From assembly GCA_963377175.1 (NCBI GenBank), contig CAUJNA010003812.1:124001-188000 (forward strand): a stretch of DNA of 64,000 bases. Direction: 5' to 3'. The notes beneath the pieces are model-generated. The model worked only from the letters and a program-made list of their open reading frames with translations. It was not told the origin of the DNA and made no database searches. Position 1 is the stretch's first letter; the number at the start of each line of letters is the position of its first letter. The translations under genes were made by a program, and so were the position numbers. Positions 48,742 to 59,706 of this stretch are shown piece by piece. The stretch comes from Effrenium voratum (Eukaryota > Sar > Dinophyceae > Suessiales > Symbiodiniaceae).

Positions 48742-50639
48742 ACATAGTATTCAGCATTTGTGTGGTGCTCAAAGTTGAGCTGGGGTTACGCCGGTTTGGT
48801 GTTCGTTCCAAGGGCCCCAAAGGTCAGTACCACCTTTTTTGAGCCACAGCCTGGTAGGGGCTGGACTCGTTTTGTTTTTGCCGAGTTTTTGGTACCCCAC
48901 GATGCCACCCGCATTTGGATCGCCATGTGTAGGCCCTTGGCTTTATGCAAGAAGTCCAGCTCCAGCCTAGAGTTCAACTTTTCGTTGCCAAGAGTTTCCT
49001 GTTAAAACCAGTTACCAACAAAATGGCGCCATTTGTTTGTACCCATGGCAGCTGGGCTGGGTGCTGGGGTTCCCCTAAAGCCAAAAGAAGTCACAACCCG
49101 CTCTCGGATTGAAGGCCGGGGTGTTGCATGTTGTCAAAGCTTGCGCTATGCACTCCTTAGTGGCCCGCATTGCAACCATTGTTTTACGCCTTTTCTTGGG
49201 AAGCAAACATCGGCATTATGAACCTGATGGTTTTTTGTTGGTTGCATGTGTTCTATCTCAGTGAGTGGCTTCTGGCTGAAGACTCCCTTTTTCTAGGACT
49301 TGACTCCCCATTACTTTCAACCATCGTGCTTTTGCAAAACCAGCTGTTTCCCCTGGGTTGTTGATGGTTCCCTGAAGGGTTCCTGGGAAGAATGGGGAAG
49401 CTTCCCCTCGACTTTTTCCAGTCCTTGGCTGTTTCACCAGAGGCAGGTACTCCCGAGAATCTCTGAAGCTGCATGTGACGAGATCCATGCGAACCAGGCG
49501 AATCTGTGAGGGGGCTGACTTTTCATGGGCTTCACTGGTTTTCCTTTTCTGAACTCACTCCCTGAGTTCAACGACTCTTTCTGTTTTGGGGGCTTGGGAC
49601 CATAGTGGCAAACACAATGTGGATGGTTGACTCTTCTTTGATCCACTCGATTGGACGTGAGCAAGTGAGGATCGTCGACATCTCCCGCTGAGGTTCACCA
49701 TCCCTATAGTGTCCTTCAAGTGAATCCCCCAAACGGTTCATTCCCAACATCCTGACTCGTTCATTCCCTGCCTATCCCGCCAGCAAGCTTTGTGTAGGAC
49801 ATATCAAATGGGAGAATTCCGAGGTTGGTATCATGCTGGGTGCCTTTTTCGTCAACCCGTTACTGGGCTTCTGACCATGTTTGATCGGGGTTTTAGCCCC
49901 TTAAGATCCAAGAATTTGTTGATCTCTGGTTGGGATTTGTAGAATTTACAGCCGTATGCGTTAAAGACCCCCTTGGTCTTCCCTTGGGACCCTGAAAAAT
50001 CAGCGTCCTTCTTGAAAGCACGGTTTCAAATGGAGTCAACCTTGGAAGATCAGCTGGTTCAGGACGTGGGTTTGTGTCAACATAGGGGAGCCCCAAAAAT
50101 GAGTTTCCTTTTGGCTCTCACACCAAAACGGGCTCCCTCAACAGACAGACGCATGTCTCAGGTAACCCTTAGTTGCTTTGGATTGGATTTGAAAAGATTT
50201 GAAATGATTTGAACCCCTCTCTTTTGCAAAGGGAAAACAACAAAAAACATGATTCAAGCAAACCGCTGATTCGGCTCGTCCGGCGCAGACTGGGAACGAG
50301 CCCATCTCCGGCGAGTTAATGGACTCGCAGGACACGTGTCCTGGCAACCGATTGCGGATCGGGAAGCTAAGGAGGGAATGGAATGACTCCTACAAATCAA
50401 AACAAGTAACTCCTACAAATGAATAACAAGGTGTGATTGAGGGATAAACTGCAGGACGACCCCAAAAAACCCCAAATAAGCTATTTTCCTGTAGAATTTC
50501 CTGTAACCCAACCCTTTGAATACACAATATCCTTTAAGGGGACCAAAGCTGGTTTCATTCCCGCATTCCCTACTGAGCACCAAAGAAATTCATTCGCGGG
50601 GAGTGTGGGTTTTGAGTGTTCGGCGCAGTGGTGGCACCG
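48742..50639. other. Element fragments, no supported gene
   Basis: It contains an inverted family K fragment at 49248-49400, a family J end near 49552-49610 and weak frames on both strands. A 97-codon + frame at 50437-50730 overlaps better supported coding DNA. Confidence 0.4.
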
Positions 50640-50922
50640 CCTGTGGAATCGGCTGGAATCGGCGTGGGGTTCCGGAACCCCTCGGGGTGGTTCGGTGTCT
50701 TCGTTGGCTTGGGACAGTGGGGCCCGTTGAAGCCGTGCAGAGAAACGAGGGTGCTCGTCCGTTGGCCTAAGAAGAATGCCGGCCATCTTTCTGACAAATG
50801 TCACTATGGAGAACAGGAAGAGCAAATCACGCAATTAATTACTGTAAGGAACAGGACGGAATTCCTGGAAATTCAGACAGGTTGGCAGGACGGAATTCCA
50901 TGTCTGACTTTGTTTCCATCCG
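50640..50922 (+). CDS. Exon upstream of a family C element-intron
   Basis: The frame includes GFRNPSGWFGVFVGLGQWGP, CRETRVLVRWPKKNAGHLSD, KCHYGEQEEQITQLITVRNR and TEFLEIQTGWQDGIPCLTLF. It ends ATCCG|GTTCC at the start of a family C element and joins in phase to 51032. The 5' limit is open. The family is unknown. Confidence 0.6.
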
Positions 50923-51031
50923 GTTCCTTAGGTTTTGTTTACTTTTTTAGTTGGTTTAGAGGTTAGGTTTCCGAATTTAACCTAAAGTTAAGCTCACTTT
51001 TTAGCAGGGGATCTGAAAACGGACAGCCCAG
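50923..51031 (+). mobile_element. Family C element acting as a GT-AG intron
   Basis: 109 bp from GTTCCTTAGGTTTTGTTTAC to GAAAACGGACAGCCCAG. It includes GGTTTAGAGGTTAGGTTTCC and a CTCACTTTTTAGCAGGGG hairpin half. Phase is kept (G|TT). Confidence 0.8.
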
Positions 51032-51126
51032 TTTGGGGATCTGTCGGCTTCATGAAGGCTCCCCAAGCCGACGCTTTTCCTGTGTCGGTCACAATGGGGC
51101 CCCTCGCGGAAAATTGCTGGCTGTAG
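51032..51126 (+). CDS. Terminal exon after a family C element-intron
   Basis: In the joined frame it reads VWGSVGFMKAPQADAFPVSV and TMGPLAENCWL then TAG at 51124-51126. It starts at the last AG of the element. Confidence 0.6.
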
Positions 51127-52267
51127 CTTGAATGCTTTTGGGTTGGAGGTTCAACTCGTTTTCCTTTAAGCATGATGAACATGATGATTTCCCCCACTAA
51201 CATGCAACAAGTTATTTGTTTGATTGGCAGGGGTATTAGCAGCCATCAAGTTCGCGCAGAAAAGTAGTGACGGGGATGGGAACCCCACTTCGGTTGTCCC
51301 TATGGGTCGATTCGGGCAGCCGGGATTTCGTCGCGAATGTTTCGGCAAGTTGACGCTCGCGCTGCATCATGTTCGGGTCAACAAAGGAGAGCAGGTACAA
51401 AAGGCGTTTGTGTGAGCCTAGGACGCAATCCACACAGACTTTGGGGAGAACCACAGAATGTCGACCCCGGCTTGACCAACTTGGCGGATTATTTTTGGGA
51501 GAGTGCTTCTGAACTAATTAATCCAAATGCCTCTTCTCCTTTCAGGCGCCGAACATATCCTCTTGAAAGTTTCTGGTGCTCAAAGTCAGAAAAAGGCTTC
51601 CATTTGCTGAATAGTGTTTTGTTATTTTCCCCTGTTGGTTTTAAAAGTAATGTATCACTACTGCAAATATGCTTTATCTTGTCCAGTGGACTTAAGCAAA
51701 TGGAAGATGGGGTTGGTTTCCTTTACCCTGAGCGGACATGGGTGACTTTGGTCGAACACTGGTTGGTGCTCAGAATCCGGTTTGGATTGGTTTGCATGTG
51801 ACCTTCTGGGTTCTTGTCTCGCTTCTCCAAAGCGAATCGACCAGATCGGACCTTTTGTTTTCCCAGTTTGGCTTCCCTTTTTTGTGGGCCCACATGACCA
51901 CCTTTGATTTCTGGGTCCTTTGGTTGCAAGATGAGTGGTAGTAAATGGGAAACACCAGAAAAACACCTAACCAATCCAAACCAGTTGGGGGGCATATGAC
52001 AAAAGGAACTCGAGAAGGCGATTTCGCTTTAAGGAAGCGCGGCCTGTGTCTTGCCTGCATTCAGCTCCAGGGAGTTTGGAGAGAGTTGAGAAAACCTGTG
52101 GCGGGCAGAAAGCGGTTTTTGACCTTCCCCAGGGGCTCCGATCGGCTTCGGCTTTCCATGGACCCGAGCCCTCCATTTGACACCCCGGAGGTGGCTGGGG
52201 GTCTCACAACCAGCCCTAAATCAATCGGGAGCCTCTGGGGAATAGACTATGGTCTTGGAAAGGAAGT
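51127..52267. other. Weak open frames only
   Basis: A + frame of 154 codons (51337-51801) and one of 247 codons (51945-52688) are open, but much of their length is not clearly coding. Confidence 0.35.
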
Positions 52268-52399
52268 GTCCAAAGCCAAGCCCAAGAGCGCATTGGCACC
52301 CACAAGCAGTTCCTGTACACTTTCCTGGCTCGACGAATCTGGGAAAACGACAGCAAGAGGCGGATTGTATGGGCCACGGGCCAAAACAACTTTTCAACG
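52268..52399 (+). CDS. Candidate exon, basic helix
   Basis: A + frame different from the long 247-codon one reads VQSQAQERIGTHKQFLYTFL, ARRIWENDSKRRIVWATGQN. The composition is strongly protein-like. Splice sites are not obvious. Confidence 0.45.
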
Positions 52400-52777
52400 T
52401 TGTGGCCTTCCACCAAACATACTGTACGCACCCCCTTTCCAAAAGCAAAGCATCTTGCAAATGGGGTTTGTGCACTTCCATGCTGGCGGGAAGAGGGGTC
52501 GCAAGTCATGGTGGGAGGAGGTTGAGTCGATCTTAGTTGAGACTCAGTTGCCCCGCCGGCACTTGGGGGGGGAAGTCGTGATGAGGCAATTCCTCTCTTG
52601 GTTTGAAGAGGATTCAGCTGGGCAGTCCTCCAGATATGTCTGCCGTCGCTTCACACTCCAGCTACTGGTCCGGTTAGCCGCGTACTGAAATCCCGAGTAG
52701 AGACGACGTTTGAACTTCTGGGGATTTCAACCACAAGAGACCTGACACCTATATGATAAGAAATCCCTTTTGGCTGT

Positions 52778-53206
52778 CGAGAGTCTCACAAATTTCTCAG
52801 CCCCACGGTGGGCTTAAGAAATCTGAGGTTTTGCCGAGAGTCTGGAAGGTAAATTTGCTGGTCATCATAGCTTTGTCTCGTTCTGCTTACTTAGTTGCCA
52901 AATAAGCGGTCTGAAGCCAGTCGGAAACCAGTCTGATCAGTCAATTGGGTTCTATGGTGGAGGAGTTTCCATCCGGCCAGTTGTTGTGCTTCTGCCACAG
53001 TGGTTCCGATTGGTGGTTGAACAGTTTGCTTTTGGTGGGCAAGTGCCATTTTGGGGCTACTTTGGCGATTTTGGGTGGGGCTTTCTTCCTCAAAATGTCC
53101 CATTCGCCAGACGCCTGTCACCTCAAAACAAAGCGGGTTTATGGGGACGTCGAGACTCTGAGAAATCTACTTTCCGGGCAAGCGAGAGTCTCATTTCTTG
53201 TACAAT
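52778..53206. repeat. Paired GAGAGTCTC / AGAAATCT arms
   Basis: TCGAGAGTCTCACAAATTTC and TAAGAAATCTGAG (52778-52830) and TCGAGACTCTGAGAAATCTA with GCGAGAGTCTCATTTCTTG (53145-53205) are similar blocks in both orientations about 370 nt apart. This may be an eroded inverted-repeat element. Confidence 0.45.
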
Positions 53207-54751
53207 AATATTTCTTAGCACACTGAACGACCGTAGACAAACTGACACATGGGCGAAGGGAAGAGGGTAAGAGTCAGGGAAGAAGTTGAACTCGAACGGG
53301 TGTTGGCTCAGTAAGCATATGCGAATGATGAGGCTTAGGATGAATCAGATATTGACCCAAAGGTCCTCATGACCTCTTGGTCGTTTATTTTTCCTTTTTT
53401 TTGGGGGGGGGCCTCATTGGGGCCCTTGACAAGCATGGGTATGTGTCAAAGTGGGGGATTTGCACCTCCAAAATTATGGTGTTCCTTTTCCCTAGCCCAC
53501 TGGTACCCCTAAAACTGGGGAGCTCTCGAGGTTTCTGTCGTATTGCTTGCAGGGACGTGTGCAAGAGCAGCAAGTGCAGCAGCGTCAGCAAGACCAGCCG
53601 CAGCCCGGCCGGCAACTGCGAGTTTCATCCTAACAATGTGATAGAAAGACAAGCCCCAGTGTGTGTGTGGTGAGTTCAGTGGGTCCATACCCTTAGCTGC
53701 ATGTGTTTTTTTTTCAGGGGGGGCCTTGTTGGTTTTGAAGGGATCCATCATCAGGTGACCAATCCAAACCACCGATTGGAGGGAAGCCAAGATCCCAAAC
53801 TCACTTGCCAGAGCGAATCGACCGGATCTGACTCAGTTTGGCCTTAAAAGGTGTCTGTTTGGGTTCCCAGTTGTAGGGGCCCCAAAAGAGAAGGTGATCA
53901 CCTTAAATTTCTGGGCCATCCGGGGCAAGTTTGCGCAGATCCTTTTATTCCCAAGTCCTCTGAGAGCAAAAGCCAAGATCGTCAAGGCGAATGGAAGTGG
54001 TCGCCCGTCTTGTTCATAAAACATAGGGGCCACGTCCACTGGGCAGATTTTTGTTTTTTGGGTGACGTCTTGGTGGGTGTCCTTCACCGGAAAGGTAGCA
54101 ACTCACTGCCCTGCCTAAGTTCATGAACTTTAAACTTTCTGATTAACACATTTTAGTGGTAAGTATAAAGTTTGGACTCAGCCAGTGAGGCAACTGAATT
54201 GGCCTGAGCAACCGGCTGTGAGGTGTGAGCGTCCCGTTTCGAGCGAAAGCAGCAATGCACCAACGACACAGGGGCCCTCAACTTGAGACGGCCACGAAGC
54301 CGGCAAAGTGGAAGCTTCCAACGACCCGAGAAATGGAGTTTGACACAGCTCCATTCATGGCATATCGCAACCAATCATCTCCCTGGGGATGACTAGAGTG
54401 GAATGGATAGGGAGGCCCAACGCCAGAGGGTTGCAAATTAAGCGTGCTTAAACTACCAACTTTTACTCTTCTAAGAGAACCAAAAAGATATTGCAAAAGC
54501 AGCTGTGATTTCAGCATGTTCAAACAAGGTGAACCGCCACCCCCCAATGCATTGGGCTCAAAATGGGGCACCGCAGCTCTAAATGGGTCAGAAGTGGAGA
54601 AGAAGGTGCAACGTGAAAGGTGTCCCGTAGTTGTCCATTGAAACAGCCTGAAAAAAGGTGTCCAAAAAGACACATCTAAATGGTCAAAAAGTCCATCCGC
54701 AGCAGCAAGGGTATGCGTCAAACTATGGATGCCATGGCTTTCATGCGACCT
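53207..54751. other. No well-supported gene
   Basis: A possible exon after TATTGCTTGCAG at 53553 reads GRVQEQQVQQRQQDQPQPGR (Gln-rich) in one + frame. T-run/G-run low complexity lies at 53391-53411. The rest is weak. Confidence 0.35.
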
Positions 54752-54755
54752 ATTA

Positions 54756-54811
54756 CTCAGTTGTTCGGTGGCACCTGTTTTCTTCATTTTTTGGGGTACT
54801 GAACAACTGAG
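54756..54811. mobile_element. Internally deleted family B element
   Basis: It starts CTCAGTTGTTCGGTGGCACC and ends GTACTGAACAACTGAG but lacks the middle of the family. 56 bp. Confidence 0.7.
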
Positions 54812-55048
54812 GGACTAGATGAGTGTCAATGTTGACCCCATATGGGGGTGAATTTTAATGAGGGCCGCCCAATTTGGGAGGGGTTCCCACTAAACTTCAT
54901 AGCCATATTAATCAACCCCAGTTTATTGAGATCGCACCACGCCATACCACCCGACTCTCCAGGGACTCGGCGAAACAAGATGGCGAGAGCGGCGGCTCGG
55001 CTGGACCTGCGGTGCGTTGGGGTTTCCGGGTGACTGAGTCCACTCCAT

Positions 55049-55160
55049 CTAGGTCCCCCAGCTAGCTGCCCTTTCTTACCCTTTTTTGGTTGGGAGGGTT
55101 CCAACCTACTAACATCGACTACAGAAAAACAATCGGGTACCAACTTATTCCAACAGCCAT
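55049..55160. mobile_element. Family A element, right end lost
   Basis: It starts CTAGGTCCCCCAGCTAGCTG and retains GACTACAGAAAAAC and GGTACCAACTTATTCCAAC, then changes to unrelated sequence. Confidence 0.65.
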
Positions 55161-55228
55161 GCTTCCATCTTCCGAAACAAAGATGTGTGATTTGTCCCTT
55201 GGTTTTAAACGGAGCCGATTTCACTGGA

Positions 55229-56110
55229 CATATGGCAGTGAATTTTTTTGAGGGGTCTGTAACAGAGCCGCGGCGGACATTCGTTACAGACCTCGTTACA
55301 GACCTCTGTAACAAAACCAGCTGGCTCGTTACACACCCCTCGTTACACGCCCTCGTTACACACCTCAGATGAGCAAACCGGGCCAGTGACGTGACTGCCC
55401 TCCTTTTGCCGCAGCTTGGCTTGCGTTGAATAGCTGCAATCAAGTGCTTTGCTTTGCCTTGTTACAGACCTTGTTTCATAGCCGTTACATACCTCGTTGC
55501 AGACCCAACCCCAGCCCGGGCCATTGCCGCAGCTTGGCTTGCGTTGAATAGAGTTACGGAGGCGTGCTTTGCGTGCTGCGCTTTGCTTTGCCTCGTTACA
55601 GACCTCGTTACATAGCCGTTACATACCTCGTTACAGACCCAGCCCCAGCCCGGGCCAGCGACCCCCGTTTTGCCGCAGCTTGGCTTGCGTTGAGTAGCTG
55701 CAAGCAAGCTGGTCCTGCGGAGGCGCGCTTTGCGTACTGCGCTTCGCTTTGCCTCGTTACAGACCTCGTTACATAGCCGTTACATACCTCGTTGCAGACC
55801 CAACCCCCAGCCCGGGCCAGCAACCCCGCTTTTTGCCGCAGCTTGGCTTGCGTTGAGTAGCTGCAATCAAGCTGGAGCTGCGGAGGCGCGCTTTGCGTCC
55901 TGCGCTTTGCTTTGCCTTGTTACAGACCTCGTTACATGGCCATTACATACTTCGTTGTGCTGCGCTACATCGTGCTACTGATACTTCTTGTCAGGAAATG
56001 TTTTGTCCCGTTACAGACCTGCGTAACAAGGACATCCGTTACAGACCTCCGTAACAAGATTCGTGGCGCGTCGCGCGTTACAGACCCTTAAAAAAATTCA
56101 TAGCCATATG
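55229..56110. mobile_element. Family I composite element with GTTACAGACC arrays
   Basis: The ends are CATATGGCAGTGAATTTTTT and AAAAAATTCATAGCCATATG, extending inward into GGGTCTGTAAC and GTTACAGACCC, about 34 nt of inverted repeat. The interior has many GTTACAGACC, GTTACATACC and GTTACACACC words, plus about four diverged tandem units of 120-165 bp containing GCCGCAGCTTGGCTTGCGTT. No coding frame looks real. Confidence 0.8.
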
Positions 56111-57666
56111 TTCTCATTTTGACAAAGGGTGAAGAAGCAACTGGAAACCGTGAGTTGCTGGACTTGATGCTGGCCATATGAATTTTAACATATATTTTTT
56201 ATGAATAGGGGAGTTGTTCCCCTCCAAAGTGATGAATCCCCACGAAAGCCAGGGGTTTATGCCTGGGTGTAGGAGGACTTCCCTGGGTTTGGTGGGGAAT
56301 CAGACCAGTTTTGGAGGAGAACACCCCAATATTAGTAATCTGGGGTTGACAATGTGGGGTCAGCATTCGTGGCAAAGAGTTCACACTTCGGCCAATCCCC
56401 GAAGTGAGTGAGACGTGAAAAACAAAAACCATTTGGAGGGTCATAAAAGCAAACAAACTTTGCACATACTCCATTTGGATTTGAACTGTGCCTGGGTGCT
56501 AAATTGCTTTGAAAGTTCCATGCCCCCTAGTAGCGGCCCGTTGGTGGACATCAGGAATATGTGTTTTGTTTTTGTTACCAGTCATGTCCGAGGGACCATA
56601 TTCAGAAGCAGAATACGTAGTTCGTAGCCATGTTGCCGTTTGAGCATGAGCGTCCCTGAGGCATTTTTTGGGAGGGGTCAATCAAACAGCAGTTCCATGT
56701 TGCTATTTGAAGACCCCAGACACCTGTGCCCTTGTTTCAACTTCCTTTTTTTGCTTGAGGGGGGGCCTAAAAAACCGTCTACCAAAAATCGCTGTTTTGT
56801 TGGAAATTTAGTGGGTGTGTGGGAGGCTTGGGCAGCTCATTGGAGAAAGTGGAGAAATGGTTCTTTGGCTTTTCTGAAAAGGTGGGGTTGTCGACCCTTG
56901 GTTCAGGTCACCCTTAGTCGGTGAAGTGGAAGCATGGAGAAGGTACTTCCGCTCCAAGCCACCTAACCAAACTCAGAATAAGCTGATTGGTTGCCATATG
57001 GCCATGGGGCATAGCCTATGGCTGCATTTTGGGGCGGATGAACATCCACTTGCCACCTATTTTGACGTTCACCAGGGGTACAGGGTTTGACCTACAGCCA
57101 TATCATTTTGCACTGTGGTTGTGACTTTGATTTGCCAGGCGCCCCTGTCGGGGTGTGGACTCAAATGGATTCTCCTGCATGCGGAAAGATCCGCATCTCA
57201 TGGTTTTTACTGGGACAGAACAGGAACGAGAAAACAAAGTCCTGAGGACCCCTTAGTCTTTGTTGAGGGAGGGCTGGGTAATTGTTGACACAAAGACGAA
57301 CGCATTCTTTGGGCGGCTGTGTGGGGTACTCAAAGGATAGAGCAGATCCATGAACCCGTGCAGATTCGAGGTTGACCATTGCGCAGCAGTTGGGCTTGCA
57401 GAATGCTATCACAGCTAAACTCACTGAATGAATAGTCCATTCAGCAGGTGGAACTTCAAGAAGCCACGGACAAGCGCGTAATCCTTTTCCAGAGATATGG
57501 TTTAACTCTCCGGGGCGCAAATTGGGCCTCTCCTGGCACAAATGTGTTTCGATTTTCTGGGGATTCCTTATGAAATTGATCGAGTTTCAAATGTGCCGGT
57601 GTTTGTTGTTTTGTAGTTTTTTAGTTTTTTTTTGTTTACATGAAATCGATTGAGTTGTGAGTTCTG
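56111..57666. other. Dispersed repeats, no supported gene
   Basis: A family I-like end CCATATGAATTTTAACATAT lies at about 56171, followed by a repeat resembling 256-517. A family E copy lies at about 56994-57106. A - frame at 57161-57541 (LRACPWLLEVPPAEWTIHSV) is possible but unsupported. Confidence 0.4.
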
Positions 57667-57798
57667 ATGTGTTTTACGTTTGTGGTTCAGGCGATGTCCA
57701 TTCACGAGTTGTCGGACATGGCCCTCGTAGGCGCGGAATGTTCCGCTCACACTTACCCCATGTTTGCGCTTGATTTATCATCCTCCGCTAGCTTAAGA
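57667..57798 (+). CDS. Candidate exon ending at a family A element
   Basis: After GTTTGTGGTTCAG at about 57690 the frame reads AMSIHELSDMALVGAECSAH and TYPMFALDLSSSASL. It ends at the AAGA duplication of a family A copy. Confidence 0.4.
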
Positions 57799-57913
57799 CT
57801 AGGTCCCCCAGCTAGGTGCCCTTTTACCCTTTTTTGGGGGGAGGGTTCCCCTACTAGAATTGACTACAGAAAAAAGGGTACTCTTATTCTATCCTCTCTA
57901 CTGGCGGACCTAG
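57799..57913. mobile_element. Family A MITE-like element with AAGA duplication
   Basis: It starts CTAGGTCCCCCAGCTAGGTG and ends CTACTGGCGGACCTAG. AAGA lies on both sides (57795-57798 and 57914-57917). Confidence 0.9.
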
Positions 57914-58314
57914 AAGATGTTTTTGTTCCCCCGGTTGGTTTTAAATGGAATCTATCACCACTGGAAATGTGTTTATGTTTTCCAGGGGACGTATTCGCAA
58001 ATGGAAGGTGTGGGATTTGTAGGGGGGGAGGGGGGGGGTTGGGTTTCTCATGGTTCCCCAAAGCCTCCGCAAGGAACGTAGGGAACCCTAGACGAAAGCT
58101 CTCCAATACCCCTGATTTTTCAGGAATTGGGGTGGGGGGCTGATCCTCTCTCGTGGGGGATCGGAGACTTCCCACCAAAAGCATCTCTTTGCCGAAAAGT
58201 TTCAGAACCAAAAGCTCGAAAGGCCTAGGGGAACTTCAGTCTCCCGGGGTTATACATACCCTTTTCACATACTTGGGCAAATGAACCTAAAAGGCTTGCT
58301 GATGTTCATACTCG

Positions 58315-58783
58315 TCAAAAGAACCATATACCCCTTTTAAAGTGGGTTGGAAACCAGGGAAGCCAAGGGGTATGAATCAACAAGGAGCATGTACTTCCAA
58401 CCTTAGACAGTGGCTGCAACCCAGTTCCACAAGTGGGAATTGCCAATAGGTTATGTGTCGACCAATCGAGCTTTGGACCCTGGACATCAGTGTCGGGGGG
58501 AACTTGTTGGATTTTCTGGAATTGGACCCACAAAAAGTGGTTCACCTTGTTGCAGAGGGGTCTCGCCAGCAACCAAGACAAAGCACAGACACATCAGACC
58601 TCATGGCTTTCTAGAGCGAAGGTTGACTTTTCAGAATGCCAAACAGATTCGGACTGGGAACCACGGCAGAACACCAGGGAGTTGCATCTGACTGAAAGAG
58701 AAACGATGTTCTCACTTCCTGAGTTCATGGACTTTAGTCACTTTTGGGTTTGGACCATTGCAGTGGCAAATCAAAGAATATGA
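58315..58783. other. Coding potential on both strands
   Basis: Two + frames (58410-58691 and 58433-58783) and one - frame (58315-58581) are all protein-like. A family J end (TTGGACCATTGCAGTGGCAA) closes the segment at about 58770. Confidence 0.35.
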
Positions 58784-58966
58784 GCGTTTGTTGGCACGAA
58801 GTCAGACTGTTTGAATCAATATTCACTTGAGGAAAGGGGCAATTGCCTCTGAGAATCAGGTTGGAATGGATAAGGACAAGTTTGTTTTCCCTATCAAACC
58901 TCGAGACTGGAGAGGGAACCGACAAAAGTCATCCAACTGGCGGCTGTGCACCAGCAAGATAATGAA

Positions 58967-59080
58967 CTAGGTCACCCAGTAGTGCCCTTTTACGTTTTTT
59001 TGGGGGCAGGGTTCCCCTACTGAAACAGACTACAGAAAAAAAGGGTACCCTTGTTCTAACCTCTCTACTGGAGGACCTAG
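58967..59080. mobile_element. Family A MITE-like element
   Basis: It starts CTAGGTCACCCAGTAGTGCC and ends TACTGGAGGACCTAG. The flanking TGAA and AGAA differ at one base. 114 bp. Confidence 0.8.
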
Positions 59081-59266
59081 AGAATTAACCCCTGTTTGAA
59101 ACGCCTTTTGCCTCACTGGAAATGAATGCATTGCCGGCCGCTTTTGTGCCCGACCCGTGGCATTCCTTTTCCGGGGCCGTTCGCGAATTTGTCGCTTGGA
59201 AGCATCATTGGGTTTGATGGTGCCAATGTTTGATGACGTCTGAGACATCTTCCCCCTTTTGTAGAA
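59081..59266. CDS. Coding segment between two family A elements
   Basis: On -, an ATG frame reads MSQTSSNIGTIKPNDASKRQ, IRERPRKRNATGRAQKRPAM and HSFPVRQKAFQTGVNS. On +, MNALPAAFVPDPWHSFSGAV followed by REFVAWKHHWV is also good. The segment is bounded exactly on both sides by family A copies. Strand is unresolved; the - reading is basic and nuclear-like. Confidence 0.5.
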
Positions 59267-59380
59267 CTAGGTCCCCCAGTAGTGCCCCTTTTACACATTT
59301 TTTGGGGAGGGTTCCCCTACTAAAAAATAGACTAGAGCAAAAAGGTACCCTTGTTCTAACCTCTCTACTGGAGGACCTAG
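59267..59380. mobile_element. Family A MITE-like element
   Basis: It starts CTAGGTCCCCCAGTAGTGCC and ends TACTGGAGGACCTAG. The flanking AGAA and AAAA differ at one base. It is the same length as the copy at 58967. Confidence 0.8.
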
Positions 59381-59583
59381 AAAATGATGCTAGAAAAAGT
59401 TCAACCCCCTGGATTTAGGGTTGAACATTGGGTCAGATTGTGTTTTTCCTTTGTAGGGCGCTGCACAAGATAATGGTTGTTTCGCTAGTTGTTTGCCAGG
59501 AGAGGGTTTTGACCAGCCACCATTTGAAGAAGGACCATACTCTTGCACAATCCTTATGGTCCCTTTTGTTTGGATTTACAAGC

Positions 59584-59706
59584 CATTCAACTTGCTGGTG
59601 ATCAGAAGGGAATGAGGGAATGAACCCAGGAGTCCACTTAAAAGGACACCACAAGGGGTTGTTTTTAGGTTCATTCCCTCATTCCCTACTGAGCACCAGT
59701 ATGTCA
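59584..59706. repeat. Family M hairpin, GGGAATGAGGGAATGA
   Basis: The left arm is CAACTTGCTGGTGATCAGAA with GGGAATGAGGGAATGAACCC; the right arm is GGTTCATTCCCTCATTCCCT with ACTGAGCACCAGTATG. The arms pair over about 30 nt. Relatives lie at 28683-28786, about 40665-40720 and about 50560-50585. Confidence 0.75.

Noticed and set aside
51945..52688. 247-codon + strand open frame as a single gene
   Set aside because: Its composition is uneven, and a different + frame is more protein-like at 52268-52399.
56619..56645. TTCGTAGCCATGTTGCC resembles the dinoflagellate spliced leader and precedes an ATG
   Set aside because: Only a 9-nt core matches exactly and the 3' part (GGCTCAAG) is absent; a 9-mer match is expected by chance in a window this size.
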